From Pyropia yezoensis (taxonomy: Eukaryota > Rhodophyta > Bangiophyceae > Bangiales > Bangiaceae): DNA of 64,000 nucleotides. Within the stretch, counting starts at the first letter, position 1, and each line of letters opens with the position of its first letter. Below, one piece after another: positions 11,577 to 20,816 of the stretch. Both the position numbers and the translations under genes were made by a program. The notes below the pieces were generated by a model. It did no database searches, was not told the origin of the DNA, and was given only the letters and a program-made list of their open reading frames with translations. The stretch is from contig CM020620.1 of assembly GCA_009829735.1 (NCBI GenBank), positions 8,696,545-8,760,544 on the forward strand, in the 5' to 3' direction.

Positions 11577-12134
11577 ATGGTGAGTACATAGGAAGACGGG
11601 GGGGGGGGGGGGGGGGGGGTGGGACGACGGTTGGGGTGTGGTGCGGGTGGTATATGTAGATAGTTGTGGGGGGTTGGTGTGTGGGACCGCCACAACAGAC
11701 CACGCCGCCCGGCGGGGCGGTGGGGAAGGAGAAAGGCAAACCCGAGACCGCGTTTTTTTTTTTGGCCGTGGCGGTGCTGTTGGGCCACAGCCAGCTCCCC
11801 CGCCACCCCCCCCTCCCTACGAGCCCCCCGTGGGGGTCCTCTGCCTTTTGGCGACGTGGCCGGGGGGGGGGGGGGGGCCGCGTTTTGGGGGGTGGGGGGG
11901 GGCGCGCGCGCCCCCCCCCCCCCCCCCCCCCCCGCGCAGTGGGTGCGCAACACCGTGTTCCTGAGAAACCGGCCGTTTGATGCGAATCGATGTTGTGCAT
12001 CCGCTCAAGGCCCCTCCCCTGAGGTCCGTGAAGGCCGATTTCGTCGCAGAGAACGTGCTCTTTGTTGCCTACGAGCTGTTGATGCGATGACAACCATTGT
12101 TAGCAAGCTCCTTGCGTGGCTGTGCATTTATTGA
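11577..12134 (+). CDS. doubtful spliced ORF with a one-codon first exon
   Basis: The A-rich context aaaaaaATG is followed at once by a consensus donor GTGAGT (11580). A long G run comes next, then a long C run, then an acceptor CGCAG ending at 11939, the pattern of the certain introns in this window. Splicing gives M followed by WVRNTVFLRNRPFDANR and about 47 more residues to the TGA at 12132-12134 (65 aa). I do not recognise the product. A second frame over 11970-12095 also looks protein-like, so this may be a frameshifted transposon remnant. The splice signals support it, the protein does not. Confidence 0.22.
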
Positions 12135-13517
12135 CAGGTCGTCTTTCTCAACAACGTCAAGGAGACGCCTCAAGTGATGCTTCGGCAGCATGGTCCCCCC
12201 CTACGTTTGAGCTGGTCCCTGGCTACGATGTTGGCGACGCTGGGGCAGACCGTGGCTAGTGCTGAGCATCGGTCGCGCAAAATTTCTATGCTTTTTCATG
12301 CCCCACCGCGCATCCTCCTCGACTGTTCCACACTAGCCAGTGTCGTGCTGGCAGCACGTTTCTTGTCTGCCAGAGCGGAAAAAGTGTCCAGATGAACAAT
12401 TCAAACGCGATTTCTGCACAAAGAAACAGCCGATTACACGAAAAAGCAGCCGATTGCAGGTTTTTAAGGTACACGGTCTTGGACCCACTGCGCCGCCGCC
12501 GCCCCGCCTCCCCACGCCCTCTTTCGTGCCCACACGCGCCCCGGGTGGGGGCGACTGGACGCGCTCTGTTGGGGGGGGGGGCTGTGTTTGAAGGGGCTGG
12601 CCAGCTGTTTAGCTAGGGGGACACAGCGCGGGGGACACGGCCGGGCCGGCGTGTCTGGGCTGTGGCCCGCAGTTGTCCTTGCCGTCTTCTCCCCCCCCAC
12701 TTTTTTCCCGCCCTTTTTTTGTGCGCACCAACACCCCCCATTTGCAGCAGATGGGGGGGGGGGGGTGTTTGACGGCCCCGAGGGCCCCCCCCCCCCCTCG
12801 GTGGCGGCGGCAGAGCTCCGGGTGGAGGCCAAACACACCCGCGTGGCGGCCGCTGAGGGACCGAGCGGGGGGGGGGGGGGGGGGGGGGGGCGCTGCGTGC
12901 CGCCTGGCCTGCCTGCTGTGGGGGTGGGTTGGCAGCACCCCTCGCGTGACAGCAACTGAACGAGCCGCGGACGGCGGCGGGTCGTCGGTCAGGGGGCTCC
13001 GTGTGCCCCTCTGGACGGGCCCGGGCCATCCCCACCTAACTACATAGCCCGTCGACCCCCTCTCTAGCACCGGCAATGCACGACAAGGGGACGCTCAATT
13101 GTACAAGGAGCTGCCGAGGAATCTCCCTCTTCCCGCGCAAGAGAAGCTATTGCAAGCGTAATGCCAACGGGCGCAGTACGTGTACATAAGTTGGCGGTGG
13201 CAGCTTCGTACATACGCGGCCGCCCCAAACAACGGCTGGGGAAATACGCGCCTATCGTGGCCGGGTGGGGATGATGACCAGGACGATAGAGTTGGATGGG
13301 GAGATGGATACGTCTTTTCAATTGCCATACCACCGTGCGGTGCAAGGGCACAGCCGCCAATGTCGACTGTCAGGAATACTCGCCCATACATATTCGTGCC
13401 ACGTAGCGAGAACGAGGCGATGGCCACCATATAAACGTGGCGCCGATCGTGCTGTTCACCACTATCAACGAGCTTCCCGCCGCCCAAAACGACGAGAGGT
13501 GAGCAAATAGAGTCATA
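12135..13517. other. gene-free transition to lower-GC DNA
   Basis: Composition drops at 12135-12480, rises again with C/G runs at 12690-12890, and drops from about 13040. Short ORFs on both strands have no recognisable domain. This is probably old repeat DNA. Confidence 0.4.
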
Positions 13518-13802
13518 CGTGGCGTCATACGATGGAACTCTCATTCTACTTGAGGTCGGTCGAGCGGAGATACAGGCGCCTGAAAATTGCGTGATAAAAA
13601 AGTACATCATGGACAAAGTAGCCGCCCACTGCAGTTGTCCGCACGCGCTCGTTGGACTATTAGCCTTCTGGAACGCCTCCCCATTGGCTCGGAGGTGCCA
13701 AGCAGGTGCCAATCGACCCAGTCCCGAGACGGTAGCATGCCTAGTTCCTAAAATATTTGACAGTTTCCGACCGTTCGTTGGAAGATACGTGACATTAGAG
13801 AG
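13518..13802 (+). repeat. diverged dispersed repeat, copy 1
   Basis: The block from about 13520 to 13802 aligns by eye with 24888-25172. Shared landmarks are the ggaac-tctcatt stretch, gaggtcggtcgagc, gcctgaaaattg, gctcgttggacta and ccgttcgttggaagatacg. Divergence is high, with many substitutions and small indels. The copies lie in the same orientation on either side of the LTR element, just outside it. No ORF is conserved between them. Confidence 0.65.
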
Positions 13803-13958
13803 CTTCGGCCCAAATGTGAGTCGGTGGCGTGGGTCCGGGACACGTTTCTGACACGTTAGGCCTCCGACCCACATCGGACGACCCAGAAGTGGCTATCCAC
13901 CCCTCCGTACCGACGTCAGGTACCGGTCGGAGAGGGCGTCCCTCGCGCGCTTCGCGCC

Positions 13959-13963
13959 ACAAT
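13959..13963. repeat. target site duplication, left (ACAAT)
   Basis: The five bases acaat directly before the left LTR are repeated at 23341-23345 directly after the right LTR, as expected for Ty3/gypsy integration. Confidence 0.9.
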
Positions 13964-14432
13964 TGTGGCAAAAACCACTCGCACACGCGACACCCAAGTT
14001 GGGGCGGTGCGCAAGGGCTGCCTCCCGTGTCGGGGGAACCGGAAGAAGTGCAAGTCGCACACACTCTTTCCCTGTTGTGGGGCAATCCCCTCACTGACAA
14101 ACAAGAAGATGGTGTGTGGGCCAACAGTTTCTTGGTCGGGACGGGGAAGCAAGGCCAAGCCCCGCTGTCCCTCCCCTTATCCCCCCAGGGTCCCCTCAGA
14201 ATCCCGCCACTCAGAATCTCCCACCCCAGCACCTGCCCACCGGGCCACACGAAAATTCAAGACGATAAAAGCAGAACACCCTCAAATCCTAGTTGGATTT
14301 ACTACTAAGCTAACTATCCCAAACTTAGGGAATATGGACCCAAATGCAGGGGGAGGAACGGGTCAGGCTAGTGGCCTGCCGCCCCTTGCATGGCACGTGT
14401 TGCCCCCCTACCTGGGCGTCAATACTGCCACA
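13964..14432 (-). repeat. 3' LTR
   Basis: This 469-bp direct repeat has TG...CA ends and matches 22872-23340 except for six substitutions, all in the first 260 bp of the + strand listing; five are transitions. On the minus strand it begins TGTGGCAGTATTG and ends TTTTTGCCACA. Confidence 0.95.
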
Positions 14433-14445
14433 CTCCCTTCTCCTC
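14433..14445 (-). other. polypurine tract (PPT)
   Basis: On the minus strand the bases gaggagaagggag abut the 3' LTR, the expected position and composition for the primer of plus-strand DNA synthesis. Confidence 0.8.
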
Positions 14446-14481
14446 AGTTCCGACCGACCCGGTCGGCCCTGCGAGGGGGCG

Positions 14482-14487
14482 TATAAA
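14482..14487 (+). promoter_or_regulatory. TATA-like box for the antisense ORF
   Basis: The sequence gcgTATAAAcgcacg lies about 50 bp inside the element from the 3' LTR and 281 bp upstream of the antisense ORF start. Its orientation matches that ORF and is opposite to gag-pol. It is the only TATAAA close upstream. Function is inferred from position. Confidence 0.4.
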
Positions 14488-14767
14488 CGCACGTCTCGGC
14501 GTTGGGGGCGCGACTTGCTGTCCCCCTGGTACGTGACGTGGACGTGGAGGCGGTCACGTTGACCGCCCCTCTCCTCAAGCTTGCCCACTTGGCAGCTTGC
14601 TCTCCTCGGTTCTCACCTCACCACCACCAACACATCCCCTTTACCTTACCCTGGGCCGTCCCACGCTGGGGAGGCCACCCATTTACCCGCGATCCGAGCC
14701 CCCCTCAACTCGAGGCGGGTCTCGTGCGGCTGCAACCGCCCTGCCTCTCCCTAACTTGGGGAGAGCC

Positions 14768-16711
14768 ATGGCGATCCAGGGGTTGGAGTCTGACTCCCTG
14801 GACCAGCGTATGGAGGATACCTCTTACGGTGCAGCGCCCGCCGGGACTTCCTGCGGGGGCTCCGCGATCGCTCCGGGGGATGGGACTCCCGCGTCACCCG
14901 GCTTTGGGTTGGCGGCGGGATCTCCCCCGGAGTCGGGCCGCGTCATCCCACGGGAGGCCTTGGGACGGTGGTTTTACCCCGCGTGGCCTCTGTATGAGGA
15001 GGGGTTGACTGTTCTCCGCTGTGGCCGACTTGGCACAGCGATGAGTCGGGTACGGGACCGCCTACGGGAGAAGTTCCCCCGTAGGGTCGGGTTCCCTCCC
15101 GACTTCAGGACGGACCAGTCTGCCTTCCTGGACGAGGACGAGGTCGAAGACGTGCAGCGGGCCAAGGCCATGGTGGACCGCGGGGGAACTATCCCGGGCA
15201 CCGGCGACGTGCCGACCTTCATTTCGGACGCGGTGACAACTCGTCCCCCGTACCTTCGCGAAGTCGATCCGCACACTCATCACTTTGATGTGCGGATGGA
15301 GAAGGACTTCCGGCGAGGTCCCTACTTGGTGACCTCGGCTCAACTTGAGTTTCCGCAGCAGTCCGCTGTTAGCAAGGAGCAGTACTATCCCAAGAAGCCC
15401 GAGTGGTGGCCTCAAATTGAGGTCCCCTACGGGTTTCCGGCGTTACTACCCCGGTTGCGCGACCACGTCTGCTCCACTATGTTGGTGGCTAGCCCGGACC
15501 ACCTGGTGTTCACCATGTTGGCAACCCAGTGGCTCCTCGGGGTCATGTCGACCTGGGTGTATTGTGTTCAGCGGCCGGGGATGCTCTGGCATCTCCCCCT
15601 CCGGCTTATCCAAGGTCTGGAACAGCTCACCCCTCAGCTAGTTGCTGAGGGGTGCTCATCAGGACAACTTACTCTACTTGAGGAGATGCTCCGCCTCCAC
15701 AAGTTTATCGAGTGGGAGAGCATTGAGCACAAGTTGCGCCGCTCCTCCCGCGGGCCCAAGGACGATGGCGCACTTCGCCAGTTCGTCTGGGTCGGTCGTG
15801 AGCTTCACGACGGCCGTGTGGTACTTCGAGAGGGGTTGGGCATCGGGGACTACCCGTATGCCCCGGAGGTGGATCGCCACACTGTGCCGCCCCCGGACAT
15901 GGCAATCGCGATGGCTGTGCCCTCTCACGATGACTACATGACTCAACCCACTGCGGGGGCCCCGAGTAGGGGTCGCAGTTACTCTCGGGCTCCGCCAATT
16001 CGGCGAGCCCCTCCGCTTCCTCCTGTCCCTTTCCAGCCGCACGGGGACATCCCGATAAGCGTTGCCGTTGAGTCGTCCACCCCGGTGTCCCCCCACTTGG
16101 GGGCCACCCTCTTGACGGTTTATCCCAAGTTGGTGCTGCCGGCCACGCCTTTGACCTCAGAGATGATAATCACCACGTTGGTGCGCACCATTTCTTGGTT
16201 GGCCGCGTCGACCGCAACCCTTCAAGCTTCCGAGACTCCTCAACTTGAGGAGCGCGTTCGTACTGCGGTGACGACCGCGAGTTGCGAGTCGGTGGCGGGG
16301 TTTATGACGACCGAGTTGGCTCGTATTGGGTCTATTGTGCCCCAGCCAGCCCTACTTGGGCGTGGCAAGCGTCGGGCGAGCCGGGCATACTCGCCTCCTC
16401 GCCGTCGTCGCCGTCACTCGCGGCGCTCTCCCTCCTTGTCGGAAGACGAGTTGTCTTATTCCGTCTCGGAGTCCTGTACCCCGTCGGAGACGGAGTCGGT
16501 CCGGCGTCTGCGTCGCCAACTTGCGCGCAAGACCAAGCAGAAGGGTAGCCGCGGTCGTCGCCACTTGCGCGACCGTGAGGGGCGCGACGGTTCCGACTTG
16601 GAGCCGCCGCCCCCGCCGACTGGTGGGGAATGTTATAGGCGTGGGTCTCGCCGCTCGCCTCACCGTGAGGGCGATGACCGTGGGGTTGGAGAGTCTAGCA
16701 TGCGTGCCTAG
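14768..16711 (+). CDS. antisense ORF (aORF) of the chromovirus, 647 aa, unknown function
   Basis: An uninterrupted reading frame runs opposite to gag-pol between the chromodomain and the PPT. The chosen ATG (14768, context gagccATGGcg) begins MAIQGLESDSLDQRMED; the frame is open upstream to 14597. Residues about 60-430 look globular, with Trp, Tyr and acidic residues spread evenly (EWWPQIEVPYGFP; TQWLLGVMSTWVYC). Residues about 540-647 are strongly basic and Arg/Ser-rich, suggesting nucleic-acid binding or nuclear entry. No transmembrane segment, zinc finger or catalytic motif is evident. Antisense extra ORFs are known from some plant Ty3/gypsy lineages (for example RIRE2 and Grande); I cannot link this one to them. 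It is intact although gag-pol of the same copy is broken. Confidence 0.75.
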   Translation: MAIQGLESDSLDQRMEDTSYGAAPAGTSCGGSAIAPGDGTPASPGFGLAAGSPPESGRVIPREALGRWFYPAWPLYEEGLTVLRCGRLGTAMSRVRDRLREKFPRRVGFPPDFRTDQSAFLDEDEVEDVQRAKAMVDRGGTIPGTGDVPTFISDAVTTRPPYLREVDPHTHHFDVRMEKDFRRGPYLVTSAQLEFPQQSAVSKEQYYPKKPEWWPQIEVPYGFPALLPRLRDHVCSTMLVASPDHLVFTMLATQWLLGVMSTWVYCVQRPGMLWHLPLRLIQGLEQLTPQLVAEGCSSGQLTLLEEMLRLHKFIEWESIEHKLRRSSRGPKDDGALRQFVWVGRELHDGRVVLREGLGIGDYPYAPEVDRHTVPPPDMAIAMAVPSHDDYMTQPTAGAPSRGRSYSRAPPIRRAPPLPPVPFQPHGDIPISVAVESSTPVSPHLGATLLTVYPKLVLPATPLTSEMIITTLVRTISWLAASTATLQASETPQLEERVRTAVTTASCESVAGFMTTELARIGSIVPQPALLGRGKRRASRAYSPPRRRRRHSRRSPSLSEDELSYSVSESCTPSETESVRRLRRQLARKTKQKGSRGRRHLRDREGRDGSDLEPPPPPTGGECYRRGSRRSPHREGDDRGVGESSMRA

Positions 16712-16822
16712 TTGGCAGCTGCCTTTGTTGTGAGAGTGTGAGGGTTAGGGCTGTAGTTAAAAGCCACTCTGCGTACCACTTCGACTTGAAGCACTCTCTT
16801 GGCACTGTCACTCGGCCTTCCC

Positions 16823-19800
16823 TCACGTTGAGGGAGGGCGGTTAGGGTCTATATCATTCCGGGCGCAGTATGCCCGGACCTTCTCAGCGGGAAGGTCCTC
16901 CACGTATTCCCACGTATCATCCTTGGCCTTATAGCCGAACCAACGCACCCTCAACATGAGGCGGTTAGTGTCCTCATCCCACCCGTGGTTGATGAACTTA
17001 TCGAACACGTACTCCTGCGGGCCCTGTTTGGCCGCAGGTAGCTAAGGCAGGCGCCACGCTTTCAGCGCACGCGCCTAAGCCGGGTCGCCTGCAGGAGGTG
17101 GTGCAACTTTTACCACGTCCTGACCGTTTACTGTGCGGACCCCATCGTCACTTTCGATGGTGAACCGCCGTCCATCTGTACGAAGGACCTGGTATGGCCC
17201 CTTCGTCTGGAACACCAACTTACCCCCAGTTGGGGTGTTTGAATGAGCCAGTACCCAGTCACCCTGCTCGGGGACATGCTTAGCATTGCGCACCTTTTTG
17301 TCAAAGGTACGCTTGTAGCGCTTTTGCGCTTTGTCCATCTCAGCCCTCACTGTCGGGATGAGATTTTCAAGCCTAGCAGCGAACTCCGCCTTACTCTCAG
17401 TGGGAGTAGGCGTACTGCCATTGGCCTCCCTAGTTGGGAGCGGCCGCCGTACGGCAATGGACCGCACGCGACGGGGGGTCACAAAAGCGAGGGGTACTTC
17501 CCCGGTAGATGAGTGAACCTGCGAATTGTAGGCAGTCGTAAGAATAGAAATGTATTGGTCCCACGTTTTCACGTGCTCACTCACATAGTGGCGCAGCTGC
17601 CGAACAATAGTTTTGTTGAAGCGCTCCACCTGCCCATTAGTTTGTGGGTGGTAGGGGGTGGCATACTTTGCCTGAACCCCCAACATATCCAACACTCCCT
17701 GAAACAGTACGGACGCAAATTGCGGTCCATTGTCCGATAGTGTACTATCCGGGATGCCATACGCGGCAACCCAGTGATCTAGGAAGGCTGAAACGACCGA
17801 CATGGCCGTGATCTCCGCCGGAGGGATCGCTCGCGTAAGTTTCGTGAAGCGATCGCAGATGACCAGGAGGTACTGGTTGCCCTCCTCGGTCACTGGCAGG
17901 GGCCCAAGGATGTCCATTGCCAACGCGGCAAAGGGCTTCTTGGCCGGGAACAGTAACATAGCCGTAGTAGGCCGCTGTTCCATCAGACGGTTCTGTGCAT
18001 AACTTGTGCAGGCAGCCACCCAACTGTAGATGTCCACCACCATAGACGGCTAGTAGTACCTGGTCCTCAGGGTCTGGTACAGTTTACTAGACCCCAGGTG
18101 TCCACCTGTGGGAGCGTTATGCTCCCTCTCAAGAATACTGTCCTCGAGGGATGCGGGGACGACAAGTGGTTCGGTCCCCTGAATTACCCCCCTCCTCAAG
18201 AGGAGGCCATCGTCTCCGATGAAGAACCGCGTCTCCGCCACCGTATCCAGCGTATCCCTCTGCGACTTGCAGAAGGGGTCCGCGGCCTGGGCCTTCACCA
18301 CCTCGTCCAGGGACAGGGGCGAGTACTTTTTGTTCCCTGGCGCCTCGGGGTCCAACGCCTGACCCGAGCGCGTGACTACCCTTACGATGGGGATGTCCTC
18401 ATCGACTGAGTTAGTGTCCAGCCCCTCGGTAGGTACCCGAGAAAGGCCGTCGGCAAGGGCATGTTGCCTGCCAGGTCGGTGCTCAATATCAAAGTTGAAG
18501 GGTGCCAGTCGCACCCTCCACCGGTTGAGACGAGTGTTCGTACAGTCAGTCTTAAAGATGAACTGCAACGCGCGGTGGTCACAGCGGATGAGGATCTTCT
18601 CATTCTCTAGGTAGTGACGAAGTGACGTCACCGCCCACACCACTGCAAGTCCTTCCAACTCGGTGCCTCCATAGTTCTTCTCAGCCGAGTTCAGCCCCTT
18701 TCTGAAGTATCCCACCGGCAAGTACTCCTTGTCCCGCTGCTGCTGAAGCAACACACAACCAAGTTGGTCGTAGCTAGCATCCACGTCCAGGATGTAGTGG
18801 CCTCCCAACCTGAGAATAGCCAAGCAAGGGGGCTTCAGCAGAAGGTCCCGAAGAGTCTCAAAGGATTCCTGCTCCACCCGACTTGGGGTAGGCAGGTTCT
18901 TCGGTAGCGTCGAGTTAACTAGCTCATTCAGCGGCTTCTCCACCTTAGCGAAGCCCTTGGTGAAACGTCGGTACACGTTACACATCCCGAAGAAGCTCCT
19001 CATCTGGGTCTGGGTCCGGGGGTACTGAGCCTTACGGATGGCCCGCAAGTTCTTCTCGTTGACACTGAGGCGCCCCGGACGGACAGCATGTCCCAACTAT
19101 TCCACCTCCTGAGTGAAGAGGTGGCACTTGCTCGCCTTCAGTGACACTCCGGCGTCAGCAAGTAGCTTGAACACCTGTCCAACATGGCCAATGTGCTCCT
19201 CCGGACTTCGGGAGAACACAATGATATCGTCTAGGTACACAAGACAGATCTGCCACCGTACTCCGGCCAGAATCATGTCCATGGCGCGCTGGAAAGTTGC
19301 CGGCGCGTTGCACAGTCCAAATGGTAGTCGTTTGCACTGGTAGGTACCACAGTGACAGGTAAAGGTAGTTTTGTGCCTGTCTTCCGGGGCAATGGGAATT
19401 TGCCAATACCCCGCGTTACAGTCTAGGGTAGAGAACACGTTTGCCTCCCCCAGAGAGTCCAGACAGTCATCCATCCTGAGTAGGGGATAACTGTCCTTCA
19501 CCGTGCTCTCGTTGAGCTTACGGTAGTCGATACAGAACCGTGGGGTCCCATCAACTTTGGGGGCAATAACCACCGGACGCGTTCACTCGGCGTTACTTGC
19601 CTCGATCACATCGAGAGCCTCCATGCGAGCGACTTGCTCCTTGACGAGAGCCCTTGAACGGGGCTCTCCCCTGTACGGTTGTTGGCGTATAGGGGGTGCA
19701 CCGGGCTTCAATTCGATCCTGTGTTGGGTGGTTCTCATGAGTCCCAATTGACCATCCCACAACTTGTGATATTGGTCCAAGAGGCGTTCAACTTGAACCC

Positions 19801-19979
19801 TCAACCTGGGGGGGACATTCTTCATGTTCACATGGGGCCGAGAAGAGGCAGCCGGCTTGGCTTGGTGCTTCTCCTTTCCGGTCTTCGGGTCGCTACTCGC
19901 GCCCGCGTTGAGGGTGACCGCTACTACTGGTCCCTCATGTTGGTCGATATAGCCGAACTTGGCTCCCGACTTAAAAGCA
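16823..19979 (-). pseudogene. pol: pol of the chromovirus: RT, RNase H, integrase, chromodomain (broken by stops)
   Basis: One frame carries the whole region but is interrupted by TGA at about 19580, TAG at about 19094, TAG at about 18047 and two TAGs between integrase and chromodomain (17072 and 17039 area). RT shows the fingers motif FCIDYRKLNE and the catalytic YLDD. RNase H has DVDAS, ELEGLAVVWAV, CDHRALQF and ALADGLSR. Integrase has the D, D, E catalytic residues (AMDILGPLP; LSDNGPQF; GQVERFNKT), but the second Cys of its HHCC zinc finger is Tyr (ACTSYAQNR). The chromodomain (16823-17008) reads VRWFGYKAKDDTWEYVEDLP, with its aromatic cage region present. Two of the stops replace a Trp expected in the family. 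A nonfunctional copy is the simplest reading. Confidence 0.9.
19971..19979 (-). promoter_or_regulatory. protease/RT junction, possible +1 shifty stop
   Basis: On the minus strand protease ends TGC TTT TAA. A +1 slip of the Phe codon on the four U would place the next codon in the RT frame (AAG TCG GGA), which is open from there. This resembles shifty-stop +1 sites such as bacterial prfB, but a one-base insertion mutation explains it equally well. Confidence 0.35.
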
Positions 19980-20772
19980 CTTGGGCGAGGAGCTTAGGTT
20001 CATCACCTGGATCCGCCACGGGACTCCGGCTTTGGAGTCCATCGTGCCAAGGGCAACATGCACTTGGTGCTTGCGAGCAAGGCGGGGGTGAGGGTGCACC
20101 AACCCGCTCCCCGTATAATCAGTTACAACGTCAACATGCGCCACCGAGTTGGGGGGCAACGTGACCTTACGGGCTAAACGCAGAGTAGCAGTAAACCCTT
20201 CTCTCGCAGAGCAAACAGGCTTCGACTGTGGGACTGTCACAGGAGCCACAGACTTTCCCTTACCAAGGATGGGGATGGTCTCCCCATTCGTTAACTTGAC
20301 CCAATACTCAGGGCCACAAATCAAAGGCACTTGTGTTACAACATAAGGGGTACCCAGAAGCAGGGGTACCGATATATTCTCGACTACTCCACAGGTCACG
20401 TCGACCTCATGGGTTCCCAACCTAGTTGGTAGGGTCACGGCACCAACAATGGGAAGTACCCCACCATTGATGTTAATCATATGGTCAGCTTTAGACCTCC
20501 AGCGTTGGAGCTTCATCTCCTTTGGTAATAGCGACTTGCGTATCAAGGAGGCTCCTGACCCGGGATCAAGTACGATACGGGCATAACAGGGACGGCCGGG
20601 CGCTAGTTGCACCCGTCCAGCCATCTGGAAGTTCTCACCCGTGAGCACCGCGATGACCCGACGTGGGTTTACGTTCCTGGGGAGTCCTACCCGAGGTGGG
20701 CGGACTCCCTTAGGTCGCCGCAGTATCCGGCACGGTTGGTTCGTCCTCTTGACCAACTTGGCCGAGGCTGCC

Positions 20773-20816
20773 GTTGGAAGCTTAGGACGACCAGCTCCAA
20801 CGGTCATTCGTTTCCC
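20773..20816 (-). promoter_or_regulatory. programmed -1 ribosomal frameshift signal, gag/protease
   Basis: On the minus strand the heptamer G GGA AAC lies in the gag frame at 20816-20810, one codon before the gag stop TGA (20806-20804). After an 8-nt spacer a stem-loop follows: arms 20801-20793 and 20782-20773 pair over 9 bp with one bulged base and a 10-nt loop. Slippage by -1 enters the protease frame (GKRMTVGAG). Heptamer type, frame, spacing and structure all fit a canonical -1 signal. Confidence 0.75.

Noticed and set aside
10231-12093. 620-codon minus-strand frame upstream of RBR
   Set aside because: Pro/Arg low complexity; it spans the RBR intron and exon 1 in another frame.
16823-19582. 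Amber codon reassignment or suppression explaining the TAG stops
   Set aside because: Host-type genes here are not seen to use internal TAG, one of the pol stops is TGA, and Trp-to-stop changes fit simple mutation.
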